Below, in pieces: positions 54,811 to 64,000 of a DNA stretch of 64,000 nucleotides (within the stretch, counting starts at the first letter, position 1; the number at the start of each line of letters is the position of its first letter). The stretch is from the NCBI RefSeq assembly GCF_038502225.1, contig NC_091353.1, positions 95,001 to 159,000 of the forward strand, given 5' to 3'. Position numbers and translations under genes: made by a program. The notes under the pieces were generated by a model. It worked only from the letters and a program-made list of their open reading frames with translations, ran no database searches and was not told the DNA's origin. This DNA is from Cherax quadricarinatus (taxonomy: Eukaryota > Arthropoda > Malacostraca > Decapoda > Parastacidae).

Positions 54811-56537
54811 TGGTTGGGGTTTAGCAAGATGTGTGTATGTTGTTATTGAGAGATGAGATGATTTTTGAGTAAGGGCCTAAACTGATTTGTGGGCAGGGGA
54901 CCTCTTGCTGTTTCAGGCAAAGAGTTCCTGATCTTCGGGCCCTTTATGTGCATTGCATTTTTGAAAAGTGTGAGACGGACACAGGGTATGTCAAAAAGTT
55001 TTTGTGCCTCGTCTTATGCCTGTATGTTCTGTTGAAGCTGTCGAGGAGAAGTTTGAGAGGAGGGTTGATATTGGAGTTTAATGTTCTGTATATGCAGTAG
55101 GCACAATAACAAGTGTGTATATTATGTATATTAAGTAAGTTCATGTTTTTGAAGAGAGGTGGAGTGTGTTGTCTGGCGCTGGAGTTTGTGATCATCCGCA
55201 CCGCCGCTTTTTATTGGGTTATTAAAGGTTTGACGTGATTGGCCATGCTAGATCCCCAAGCACAAATACCATAGGTGAGGTAAGGGTATATTAGAGTGTG
55301 ATATAAGGTATGGAGAGAACTTTGGGGTACATAGTATCATATCTTGGAAAGGATACCTACTGTTTTGGAAACTTTCTTAGGTATATGCGGGATGTGGGTC
55401 TGAAATTTAAGATTACAGTCCAGGTGGAGACCTAGAAATATGCCCTCAGTGTGTCTTGTAATGGGCGAACCATTTATCGATATATTTAGCTGGATGCCAT
55501 GTTTCCAAAAAGCATGAAGTAGGTTTTGTCTATATTGAGTGTAAGTTTATTGGTCGTCAAGCATTTTGATGTTTTATGTAGCTCGCTGTTTACAGTGTTA
55601 ATAAGTATAGCCGGGTTTGGGTGGGAGAAGACATAAGTGGTGTCATTTGCGAATAGAACTTGTTTAAGGAGTCGCGATGCATTTGGGAGGTAATTGATTT
55701 AAGTAAGAAAGAGTAGAGGATCTAGTACACTTCCCTGTGGTATTCCAACAACTACAAGATGAGTATTGGAGGATACGCCATTTGTGCATACATACTGGAG
55801 TCCACCAGTAAGATAAGATTTTAGGGAGTTGAGCGAGTGTCCTTTGACCCCGTAATGCTTAAGTTTTTGGTCTACTGTATGAAATGCTTTCCGTAGGAGT
55901 ATGAGGAACTCCAGAGGATATTCATTTTTGTCAATTGCTGTATATAGTACGTAATTCGAGCATCTGAATAACTGCATCATTCGTGCATTTTCTCGCCTAA
56001 ACCCAAAACTGGCAGGTGTTCACTATGTTATGGGATAGGAAGTATACAGTCAGATATTGGTCTGTAGTTATTTAGTTCTGTAGGATGGCCTCCTTCGTGG
56101 ATCGGGGTGACCCTTGCCGTCTTCAGTATGGATGGGAACGTAGAAAATTCAACAGATTTGTTAAATAGTGTTGCAATAATGAGGGACAACACATGGGGTG
56201 CTTTTTTGTACATAATTGTTGGCAAGATATTTAGGTCTTTTGCCTTGTTTTTTAATGATTTAATTATTAGTGAGACTTCAGTAGGCTTTGTAGGTGCTAT
56301 ATATAGAGTATTTTGGTAATCACCAATGAGGTAGTCTTGTGGCTGACTACGTGCGTTTGGGATTTTCCTTGCTAGTTTTGATCCTATAGTAGAAAAGAAG
56401 ATATTAAGTTCGTTGGCAATGTCTATAGGTTGTATGTGTGTGTGGTTCATCTGATTTCGCTATGTTAATCTCTCTGATTCTAGACAGTTTTCTAAAGCCC
56501 AAAATTTCAGAGAGAGTTGTCCAGGTCTTTTTCACAT
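54810..56537 (-). pseudogene. LINE C-related copy, inverted, frameshifted
   Basis: The minus strand, from high to low coordinate, shows 'IDIANELNIFFSTIGSKLAR', 'LFNKSVEFSTFPSILKTARV', 'HEGGHPTELNNYRPIS', 'LLRKAFHTVDQKLKHYGVKG' (palm Asp replaced: FHTVD), 'VGIPQGSVLDPLLF', and a C-terminus 'SRTYRHKTRHKNF'-like then 'GPKIRNSLPETARG'. Several frames are needed. It is the same family as 24785-26722 but diverged. Its 5' end is cut by a truncated LINE A copy at 56538. Confidence 0.85.
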
Positions 56538-57112
56538 TACCTGGAATATTGCTGCACACTAACAGCACCTTTCAAGGCAGGTGAAATTGCTGACCTAGAA
56601 AATGTACAGAGAACCTTCATGGCGCGCATAACGGAGATAAAACACCTCAATTACGGGGAGCGCTTGAGGTTCCTGAACCTGTATTACCTGGAACGCAGGC
56701 GGGAGAGATACATGATTATATACACCTGGAAAATAATAGAGGGACTAGTACCGAACTTGCACACGAAAATCACTCATTACGAAAGCAAAAGACTTGGCAG
56801 ACGATGCAACATCCCCCCAATGAAAAGCAGGGGTGTCACAATAAGTGTCAGGGGCCCGAGACTGTTCAACTGCCTCCCAGCATACATAAGGGGGATTACC
56901 AATAGACCCCTGGCAGTCTTCAAGCTGGCACTGGACAAGCACCTTAAGTCGGTACCTGACCAGCCGGGCTGTGGCTCGTACGTTAGTTTGCGTGCAGCCA
57001 GCAGTAACAGCCTGGTTGATCAGGATCTGATCCACCAGGAGGCCTGGTCACAGACCGGGCCGCGGGGGCGTAGACCCCCGGAACTCTCTCCAGGTAAACT
57101 CCAGGTAATAAT
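56538..57112 (+). pseudogene. 5'-truncated LINE A copy
   Basis: Begins 'ctggaatattgctgcacact', equal to LINE A from 52340, and runs to the 3' tail 'ccaggtaaactccaggtaa'. The frame stays open (LEYCCTLTAPFKAGEIADLE...). It differs from LINE A by scattered substitutions and lacks about 18 bp ('agcacgttaagagaccat') at 'GVTSTLRDHTISV'. It inserted into the inverted LINE C copy. 5' truncation is the usual outcome of incomplete target-primed reverse transcription. Confidence 0.92.
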
Positions 57113-57235
57113 ACATGTTTGGACTTCCGCATTAGATTAGTAATAATTGAGGTGTCTGAACTGTTTTTCATATAGACGTTTTTTATCGATGGATTTAAGT
57201 ATACTATTTGTAACTCATGACTCACGAAATCGTAA

Positions 57236-57618
57236 TGACACGATTGCAAACAAACCATACCACGGGCGGGGATAGAACCCGCGATCAGAGAGTCAAAACT
57301 CCAGACCGTCGCGTTAGCCACTGGACCAGCTAACCACAATAAGATTCGTCCAACTAGGTATATTTCTACACCATAGGAAGGTTAGCATAGGCACCACTGT
57401 GACCACAAATACAAGTATTTTAACGGCTTTGCAGGAGATTCGTCTGTAAAAACTTGCATTTGTGGTCACAGTGGTGCCTATGCTAACCTTCCTATGGTGT
57501 AGAAATATACCTAGTTGGACGAATCTTATTGTGGCTAGCTGGTCCAGTGGCTAACGCGACGGTCTGGAGTTTTGAGACTCTATGACCGCGGGTTCTATCC
57601 CCGCCCTTGGTATGGTTT
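57236..57618. repeat. head-to-head tRNA-SINE palindrome
   Basis: The left arm (about 57252-57412, minus sense) and right arm (about 57447-57618, plus sense) are reverse complements. The right arm reads 'gctggtccagtggctaacgc', 'gacggtctggagttttgaga' and 'gaccgcgggttctatccccg', i.e. a tRNA-like head with A box TGGCTAACGCG and B box GGTTCTATCCC. Outside the heads both arms share 'tgtggtcacagtggtgccta'. A ~34-bp spacer separates the arms. They could form a hairpin of about 160 bp. Confidence 0.88.
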
Positions 57619-57724
57619 ATACTATTTGTAAGGCTGTTTAGTCTCTTTGTTGAGATTTGCTTCGTTTTCATTGGACAATGTTTACGGTAGGAATATTTTG
57701 ACACATTCATCAATAGCATTAGAA

Positions 57725-58125
57725 ATCGTCCTTATGAAGAAAGATTGAAGACTCTTAAATTACATTCACTTGTTAGACGAAGAATGAGGGGAGACCTGAT
57801 CGAAGTGTATAAGTGGAAGATGGGTAATAAAGGGGATATTAATAAGGTTTTGAGGATATCTCTCCAAGAGAGAACCCACAGTAATGGATTTAAATTAGAT
57901 AAGTTTAGATTTAGAAAGGATGTAGGAAAGTATTGGTTTGGAAATAGGGTAGTTGATGAGTGGAACAGTCTACCTAGTTGGGTTATTGAGGCCAGGACTT
58001 TGGGTAGTTTAAAATTTAGGTTGGATAAGTACATGAGTGGGAGGGGTGTGATTTGAGTGGGACTTGCACATCAGAGCTTATTTCTTGGGTGGCATTGAAC
58101 ATTGAACATTGAACATTGGGTTGGT
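57725..58125 (+). pseudogene. LINE D fragment: C-terminus and 3' end
   Basis: The open frame contains 'YEERLKTLKLHSLVRRRMRG', 'DLIEVYKWKMG', 'FRKDVGKYWFGNRVVDEWNS' and 'LPSWVIEARTLGSLKFRLDK', the conserved C-terminal block of many arthropod LINE ORF2 proteins. It stops at 58054-58056. The 3' end carries a 7-bp repeat 'attgaac' x3 (58096-58117), a typical LINE tail. It is 5'-truncated and distinct from LINE A and C. Confidence 0.8.
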
Positions 58126-58397
58126 CAAATGTTTTGTTAGCATAATGATCATTAGAGATAAATTACAATTGCTTTGATATGGAAATAATGAAGAATTAGG
58201 AATTAGTACAGGAAATATCTTAGGTGTCTAAAAAATGTCTTCTATATTTTTATATTAATTTAAAAATTAATTATTTTTAATACGTTTGTATATTTTTTTT
58301 CGTTTTTAAACATTTTCCAGAAAATATATCAATGTGTGTATATTATGCTTAGTCTACACTACGATAATGAATTCGGTGAGGAAAATTACCAGATGAG
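58126..58397. other. AT-rich non-coding spacer
   Basis: No repeat or ORF of note between the LINE D tail and the 41-bp array. Confidence 0.5.
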
Positions 58398-59585
58398 TAA
58401 CACCATTTATCTACCTTCATCATCATCTCACTGTACACTAACACTTCTACTTAACCTTCATTATCATCTCACTGTACACTAACACTTCTACTTAACCTTC
58501 ATTATCATCTCACTGTACACTAACACTTCTACTTTACCTTCATCATCATCTCACTGTACACTAACACTTCTACTTTACCTTCATTATCATCTCACTGTAC
58601 ACTAACACTTCTACTTTACCTTCATTATCATCTCACTGTACACTAACACTTCTACTTAACCTTCATTATCATCTCACTGTACACTAACACTTCTACTTAA
58701 CCTTCATTATCATCTCACTGTACACTAACACTTCTACTTTACCTTCATCATCATCTCACTGTACACTAACACTTCTACTTTACCTTCATTATCATCTCAC
58801 TGTACACTAACACTTCTACTTTACCTTCATTATCATCTCACTGTACACTAACACTTCTACTTTACCTTCATTATCATCTCACTGTACACTAACACTTCTA
58901 CTTTACCTTCATTATCATCTCACTGTACACTAACACTTCTACTTAACCTTCATTATCATCTCACTGTACACTAACACTTCTACTTAACCTTCATTATCAT
59001 CTCACTGTACACTAACACTTCTACTTAACCTTCATTATCATCTCACTGTACACTAACACTTCTACTTAACCTTCATTATCATCTCACTGTACACTAACAC
59101 TTCTACTTAACCTTCATTATCATCTCACTGTACACTAACACTTCTACTTAACCTTCATTATCATCTCACTGTACACTAACACTTCTACTTAACCTTCATT
59201 ATCATCTCACTGTACACTAACACTTCTACTTAACCTTCATTATCATCTCACTGTACACTAACACTTCTACTTAACCTTCATTATCATCTCACTGTACACT
59301 AACACTTCTACTTTACCTTCATTATCATCTCACTGTACACTAACACTTCTACTTAACCTTCATTATCATCTCACTGTACACTAACACTTCTACTTAACCT
59401 TCATTATCATCTCACTGTACACTAACACTTCTACTTTACCTTCATTATCATCTCACTATACACTAACACTTCTACTTAACCTTCATTATCATCTCACTGT
59501 ACACTAACACTTCTACTTAACCTTCATTATCATCTCACTGTACACTAACACTTCTACTTAACCTTCATTATCATCTCACTATACC
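58398..59585. repeat. minisatellite, 41-bp unit, ~29 copies
   Basis: The unit consists of 'ttcattatcatctcactgta' and 'cactaacacttctacttaac' plus c. Two variable sites account for most differences: 'cttaacc' or 'ctttacc', and 'attatc' or 'atcatc'. The variants are patchily clustered, indicating block duplication. Confidence 0.96.
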
Positions 59586-59679
59586 TCTTCTGTTGAACAA
59601 TATATATACATATATATATCACAAGTCAAGAATTTGAACAGCAACACTGATAATATTTCTGTTAAGAGTATCCAGAAGG

Positions 59680-60063
59680 ACCAAAACATCGTTCAGGACT
59701 AAAACATCGTCCAGGAGGAACAAAATATCGTCCAGGAGGACCAAAACATCGTCCAGGAAGACCAAAACATCGTCCAGGAAGACCAAAACATCGTCCAGGA
59801 AGACCAAAACATCGTCCAGGAAGACCAAAACATCGTCCAGGAAGACCAAAACATCGTCCAGGAAGACCAAAACATCGTCCAGGAAGACCAAAACATCGTC
59901 CAGGAAGACCAAAACATCGTCCAGGACCAAAACATCGTCCAGGAGGACCAAAACATCGTCCAGGAGGACCAAAACATCGTCCAGGAGGACCAAAACATCG
60001 TCCAGGAGGACCAAAACATCGTCAAGGAGGACCAAAACATCGTCAAGGAGGACCAAAACATCG
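59680..60063. repeat. minisatellite, 21-bp unit, ~18 copies
   Basis: The unit is 'gaccaaaacatcgtccagga' plus a/g. One 15-bp short unit lies at about 59921. As 21 is a multiple of 3, two minus-strand frames stay open for 145 and 120 codons (7-residue repeats 'VLLDDVL' and 'FWSSWTM'). No start context, flanking coding sequence or known family supports translation. Confidence 0.95.
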
Positions 60064-60197
60064 TCTAGCTGTTCTTACTAATTCTTAAACTTACGACTTG
60101 TTACAAGGAGATTATTGCGGTGTTTATTTCTCTATAATAAAACACATTTATTGCCAAGATCTGCAATGTTCAGACAAAATATATTAAATAGTAAGCA

Positions 60198-60560
60198 CTA
60201 TCAACACTATTAATGTACAGGTGAACACCAGTGTTGTTCATGTTAGTGTTCATGTATAACACTATTAATGTTAAGGTGAACACTAGTGTTGTTCATGTTA
60301 GTGTTCCTGTATAACACTATTAATGTTAAGGTGAACACTAGTGTTGTTCATGTCAATGTTCATGTATAACACTATTAATGTTAAGGTGAACACCAGTGTT
60401 GTTCATGTCAGTGTTCATGTATAACACTATTAATGTTAAGGTGAACACCAGTGTTGCTCATGTCAGTGTTCATGTATAACACTAATAATGATAAGGTGAA
60501 CACCAGTGTTGTTCACGTCAGTCATCACGTATAACACTGACTATTAATGCACGTGTTCAT
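60198..60560. repeat. minisatellite, ~55-bp unit, ~6.5 copies
   Basis: The unit includes 'acactattaatgttaaggtg', 'aacaccagtgttgttcatgt' and 'cagtgttcatgtata'. In some units 'aacactagtgtt' is a perfect 12-bp palindrome, and the unit is rich in 'gtgttcat/gaacac' inverted pairs. Confidence 0.93.
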
Positions 60561-60904
60561 TCATCATAGTGAACATTAATCTTGTTCTTGGGGGTGATAG
60601 CCACTTATGCATACGTATGCATGTTCAAGTGTATACAGATGCTCAAACATTCTTAAATACAAGTAAACATTTAAAAATTATACGTACCATACATACATGC
60701 ACTAATAACCTGCACATAGGAGACAAACTCAGGACGACTTTTGGGTCCTACCTGGACCATTAACTAGTTACAAGGAAGCACAAGGGGATGATAATATTGA
60801 TGATAATATAATCATCAGGAAGTCCTGACACGAGTCTTTTTCAGGTGTTGACCCGTCACTGTCTACTGAAGGTGTTTGTACACGTGATGTATATATTTAT
60901 ATGT

Positions 60905-60952
60905 ACATGTGTGTACTCACCTATTTGTGGTTGCAGGGGTCGAGTCACAGCT

Positions 60953-61043
<91 letters not shown>
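60905..61043 (+). repeat. decapod-type repeat motif with (GT)n tail
   Basis: 'gtgtactcacctatttgtgg' and 'ttgcaggggtcgagtcacag' flow into about 88 bp of GT (60956-61043). The first part recurs at 20798-20845 without the GT tract. Confidence 0.85.
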
Positions 61044-61045
<2 letters not shown>

Positions 61046-61167
61046 CGTAGAGGTAAAAGTGTGAGGTGTGGATGCGTGTTTGTGTTTACATCCTAGAAAT
61101 ACCGAAAAGAGAGGATTATATGAACTGTTGAATAAATGTATGTGGATGTTTCATACAGAGGACTGTG

Positions 61168-61168
61168 C

Positions 61169-61219
<51 letters not shown>
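61168..61219. repeat. (GT)n microsatellite
   Basis: About 52 bp of GT dinucleotides. Minus-strand readings here are threonine/histidine low complexity. Confidence 0.95.
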
Positions 61220-61222
<3 letters not shown>

Positions 61223-61736
61223 CTTTATTCGTGAGTCTCTGTGTGTTGTGTGTGAAAGATGTGTATATGGAAATACAGAACTGAGTGTATAGAAGAGTGC
61301 GCGCTTGTGAACCTTTGTGTACCAGGCAAATAAAAAAGACAAATAACAAGAAAAAAATGTAACTAATAACAATTAATTACAGTTACCATGCAGGGAACAC
61401 AAAGTTCACACACCGACACTAATCTAAGCACATAAAAACGTTCACAAATTCCTTTGCACAGCTAAATAATTGAGAAAACTAATAAATGATGTAGATACAA
61501 TATTAAATATATGTTCCAGATTTTCACTGGTGGCCAGTCCTTGGTGGAGGAACTGGTATAGAGATCTCTCTTGTTGTCTCAGGTAGTCGACGTTCGAGTC
61601 TGTCCAGGAGGATGTTATTACAGAGCACAGATTATCTGCGTGTCCTCCTCTGTAATAACATCTACCTTCGTATACCGATATTAATACACTTGGGTAGTAA
61701 TATCATATATGGACAGTACTTCAAGGCTGGTTAAAA
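61220..61736. other. non-coding; small hairpin at 61611-61662
   Basis: Only a 15-bp inverted repeat 'gatgttattacagag' / 'ctctgtaataacatc' with a 22-bp loop stands out. No gene. Confidence 0.5.
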
Positions 61737-62056
61737 CTGCTGACCTCAGGGAAGTGGTGAAGGGTGAATACCTGGACCCACGGACCTGGGGTGGGACTTG
61801 CTGACCTCAGGGAAGTGGTGAAGGGTGAATACCTGGAACCATGGACCTGAGGTGGGACTGCTGACCTCAGGGAAGTGGTGGAGGGTGTATACCTGGAACC
61901 ATGGACCTGAGGTGGGACTGCTGACCTCAGGGAAGTGGTGAAGGGTATATACCTGGAACCACGGACCTGGGGTGGGACTGCTGACCTCAGGGAAGTGGTG
62001 AAGGGTGTATACCTGGAACCACGGACCTGGGGTGGGACTTGGTGACCTCTGGGGTA
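61737..62056. repeat. minisatellite, 60-bp unit, ~5.3 copies
   Basis: Each unit begins 'ctgacctcagggaagtggtg' and contains 'atacctggaacca' and 'ggacctg.ggtggga'. The period is exactly 60 bp in successive copies. The minus frame stays open as a 20-residue repeat ('AVPPQV.GSRYTPFTTSLR'). The overlapping minus frame at 62067-62309 is also open but shows no family motif. Confidence 0.93.
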
Positions 62057-63090
62057 AGGAGCTGGGTTAGGCATCAAAAAAATCGAAAAGACTTTCCAGA
62101 AGTTCAGGGGAAGGGAAGGGATGACATCCGGGGGCCCACGGATGGAGTCCTGGACACATGAACCTGGGGAGGGTAAGATTACTGAGTGTAGGACAGGAAG
62201 TGGGGAAGGGAGAATATGAAGGGATCTGGGAAAGCATCGAAAACACCGTAAGTGGAGGGACGGCGGGGATGATGACCTTAAAGACGAACCAATGGCCTCC
62301 GCGTGGCAAGGTCTGGTAGCTCAGAAATAACTACCAATACTACTATTACTACAACTACAAATAACAATAATAATAATAATAATATGTAATTATATTGTTA
62401 TTAGTTTCGCGTCTTTTCCTGTTCACATTGTTCACATTCTGTTATTCACGTTGATCGATCCCGGCACGTTTAATCATGTTTCCTCTGCTAGGTTTGTAAT
62501 AGTTGTATCATGTACTTGTAGAAATATGAGATTATTATTATTATTATTAGTAGTAGTATATTATTAATTATTATTAAATAATAGCTTAGGTTCGCAGAAC
62601 GTTATCAAGGCGACATCTTGCCTATGCTCTGCTCTGTTCAAAGAAAGTGTCATCACACAACCTATTCTTATCACTTCATTAGACACTGCAGACATGATAC
62701 CACCGAGAATAAATATGTAGTCCTCCGTAATAAATCTGTTGCCATACACGTCTCCAACATCTTTTCCAATACCGCATTCCAAGTATCTACCGGGTATCTA
62801 CCAAGTATCTGCCGGGTTATATGATAATTGTAATCAATTATCCGTGTTTTGAAACATCCAGAGGCCTTCAAACACGTATTTCAGTACATCAATACGCAGG
62901 CTGAATAAATGACTTGAGGAATGCCTGTGTTTTACACCGAAAATCCCACAACCATTTAATTATCTACATAGACACAAGACTCCTCGCCAGGGAAGAAGAC
63001 AGAGTCGCAGGATCTTGAAATCATCACACATCTGTGTATCTAATAATTATAGCCATAAAAACAGCTGACGCTGAGGTCAGTGATCACGAT
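62057..63090. other. no supported gene; SINE-like tail near 62490-62550
   Basis: 'ttgtatcatgtacttgtaga' followed by TTA repeats (62505-62550) resembles the 3' end of the SINE at 24585-24655. (AAT)n lies at about 62357-62383. The small ORFs at 62564-62871 on both strands lack motifs. Confidence 0.45.
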
Positions 63091-63143
63091 CGGTCATACC
63101 TGTTCTAAGCTGTCTGGGATTAACGTGGGTGTTACCTAGCACC

Positions 63144-63527
63144 ATGACTTCTTGTACTGTTTTAAAATCTCAAGTTAAAGCGTTGAGGAAGGTGATTCTG
63201 CTTCTTCAGGAGGAAAATAGGAGGTTTCGTCTTGATGGATTTGGGAGTGAGTGTGAGATGGTGGTAGCTGGTGAGGAGGAAAAAGTTACCAGCAGGGATT
63301 TAGAGAGGCCCAGCCGCTTTAAGTGGCAAGTGGTTCACAATTCAGGAAGAAGGATGATAAGGAAGGTTAATAGAGAAGATGTGAAGGTAGGAAATCGATT
63401 CTCTGTTCTCCAGGACGAGTGTACTTCAGTGGTTAGTGAGAGTAAAAGTACCACTGACTCCCCCGCTTATCAAGGTAAGAATATTCTGATTGTGGGAGAT
63501 TCTCAGGTCAGGGTCAAGGTAGCGTGA
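63144..63527 (+). pseudogene. LINE E ORF1 N-terminal part, cut by a minisatellite
   Basis: The likely start is ATG at 63144 ('caccATGact'), with an in-frame ATG also at 63129. It encodes a coiled-coil-like N-terminus ('LKSQVKALRKVILLLQEENR'), 'FKWQVVHNSGRRMIRKVNRE', then 'NILIVGDSQVRV', the start of an SGNH/esterase-like block ('GDSQ') known from CR1-type LINE ORF1 proteins. After this block the frame runs into a 23-bp tandem array and stops. The family assignment is by motif memory. Confidence 0.6.
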
Positions 63528-64000
63528 TTGTCAAGGTAAAGGTAGCATGGTGGTCAGGGTCAAGGTAGCGTGATTGTCAAGGTCAAGGTAGCATGGTGGT
63601 CAGGGTCAAGGAAGCGTGGTTGTCAGGGTCAAGGTAGGGTGGTTGTCAGGGTCAAGGTAGGGTAGTTGTCAGGGTCAAGGTAGGGTGGTGGTCATGGTCA
63701 AGGTAGCGTGGTGGTCAGGGTCAAGGTAGGGTGGTGGTCAGGGTCAAGGTAGCGTGGTGGTCAGGGTCAAGGTAGCGTGGTGGTCAGGGTCAAGGTAGCG
63801 TGGTGGTCAGGGTCAAGGTAGCGTGGTGGTCAGGGTCAAGGTAGCGTGGTGGTCAGGGTCAAGGTAGCGTGGTGGTCAGGGTCAAGGTAGGGTGGTGGTC
63901 AGGGTCAAGGTAGCGTGGTGGTCAGGGTCAAGGTAGGGTGGTGGTCAGGGTCAAGGTAGCGTCGTTGTCAGGGTCAAGGTAGCGTGGTTGTCAGGGTCAA
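63505..64000. repeat. minisatellite, 23-bp unit, ~21 copies, runs off the window
   Basis: The unit is 'gtggtggtcagggtcaaggt' plus 'agc', with 'agg' and 'gattgtc' variants. Its first copy overlaps the LINE E ORF1 codons for 'SQVRVKVA' ('tctcaggtcagggtcaaggt'), so the array seems seeded inside ORF1. The right end is not in this window. Confidence 0.93.

Noticed and set aside
57538..57610. A functional tRNA gene
   Set aside because: A and B boxes are present but the stems do not pair as a complete cloverleaf, the copy is repeated inversely next door and has a SINE body. It is treated as a tRNA-derived SINE.
59619..60061. A 145-residue leucine/aspartate heptad protein on the minus strand
   Set aside because: It is a 21-bp tandem repeat open in two frames, with no flanking coding sequence or family.
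61721..62309. Proline/serine repeat protein on the minus strand
   Set aside because: The frame follows a 60-bp minisatellite, and the adjacent open part shows no motif.

Overview
The window reads as repeat-dense intergenic DNA from a large arthropod genome. Several dispersed repeats are ones I associate with decapod crustaceans such as crayfish and lobsters: a tRNA-like SINE ending in a 'gtgggtcgcatcctgg' core, a 'ctatttgtggttgcaggggtcga' type motif, and foldback elements ending 'gccgaataggtaaaa'. That assignment is from memory of such genomes. There is no bacterial-style gene organisation, no rRNA and no CRISPR. The only candidate host-type coding sequence is a Ly6/three-finger-like ORF (46327-46860). 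It is followed by a poly(A) run and a LINE 3' tail, so it may be a retrocopy.

Layout. 1-3205: (TA)n and (CA)n microsatellites, a 243-bp tRNA-like tandem repeat with an inverted copy, a perfect-looking foldback and a short TIR element. 4682-15020: a 10.3-kb minisatellite with a 25-bp unit and higher-order periods of about 2448 and 2521 bp. 16.4-26.7 kb: decayed transposon remnants (possible hAT, several LINEs, SINEs) and two small satellites. 26.8-53.3 kb: a nested retrotransposon complex. 53.4-58.1 kb: SINEs and truncated LINEs, including a head-to-head tRNA-SINE palindrome. 58.4-64 kb: a run of minisatellites (41, 21, 55, 60 and 23 bp units), with a LINE ORF1 fragment merging into the last array.

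The nested complex is the core of the window. A Gypsy-type LTR retrotransposon on the minus strand (29952-46013) is flanked by a 5-bp duplication, CGCCC. Its pol order is gag-protease-integrase-RT-RNase H, with integrase upstream of RT as in Gmr1-like elements. It was then hit by two insertions. The first is a poly(A) LINE of L1/Tx1 type ('LINE B', 31624-37103), flanked by an apparently identical 548-bp direct repeat of gypsy sequence. The second is a 2.7-kb non-coding LTR-flanked element inside the 5' LTR (42745-45487). Without these the gypsy is about 7.3 kb. A second gypsy fragment (47337-47406 plus 52921-53316) is split by a complete 5.5-kb two-ORF LINE ('LINE A', 47407-52920). Its ORF1 has a PHD-like finger and CCCH fingers, and its ORF1 stop and ORF2 start overlap as TAATG.

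How the parts work together: LINE A looks closest to mobile, with two open ORFs and intact endonuclease and RT motifs. Its 3' end recurs at least five more times in the window. It may be the machinery behind the Ly6 retrocopy, whose poly(A) sits 15 bp before a LINE A tail. LINE B has a single homopolymer frameshift in ORF2. The gypsy is dead: it has several frameshifts, YFDN in place of YFDD in RT, and an internal integrase deletion. All identity and copy-number statements are from reading by eye; no alignment was run.
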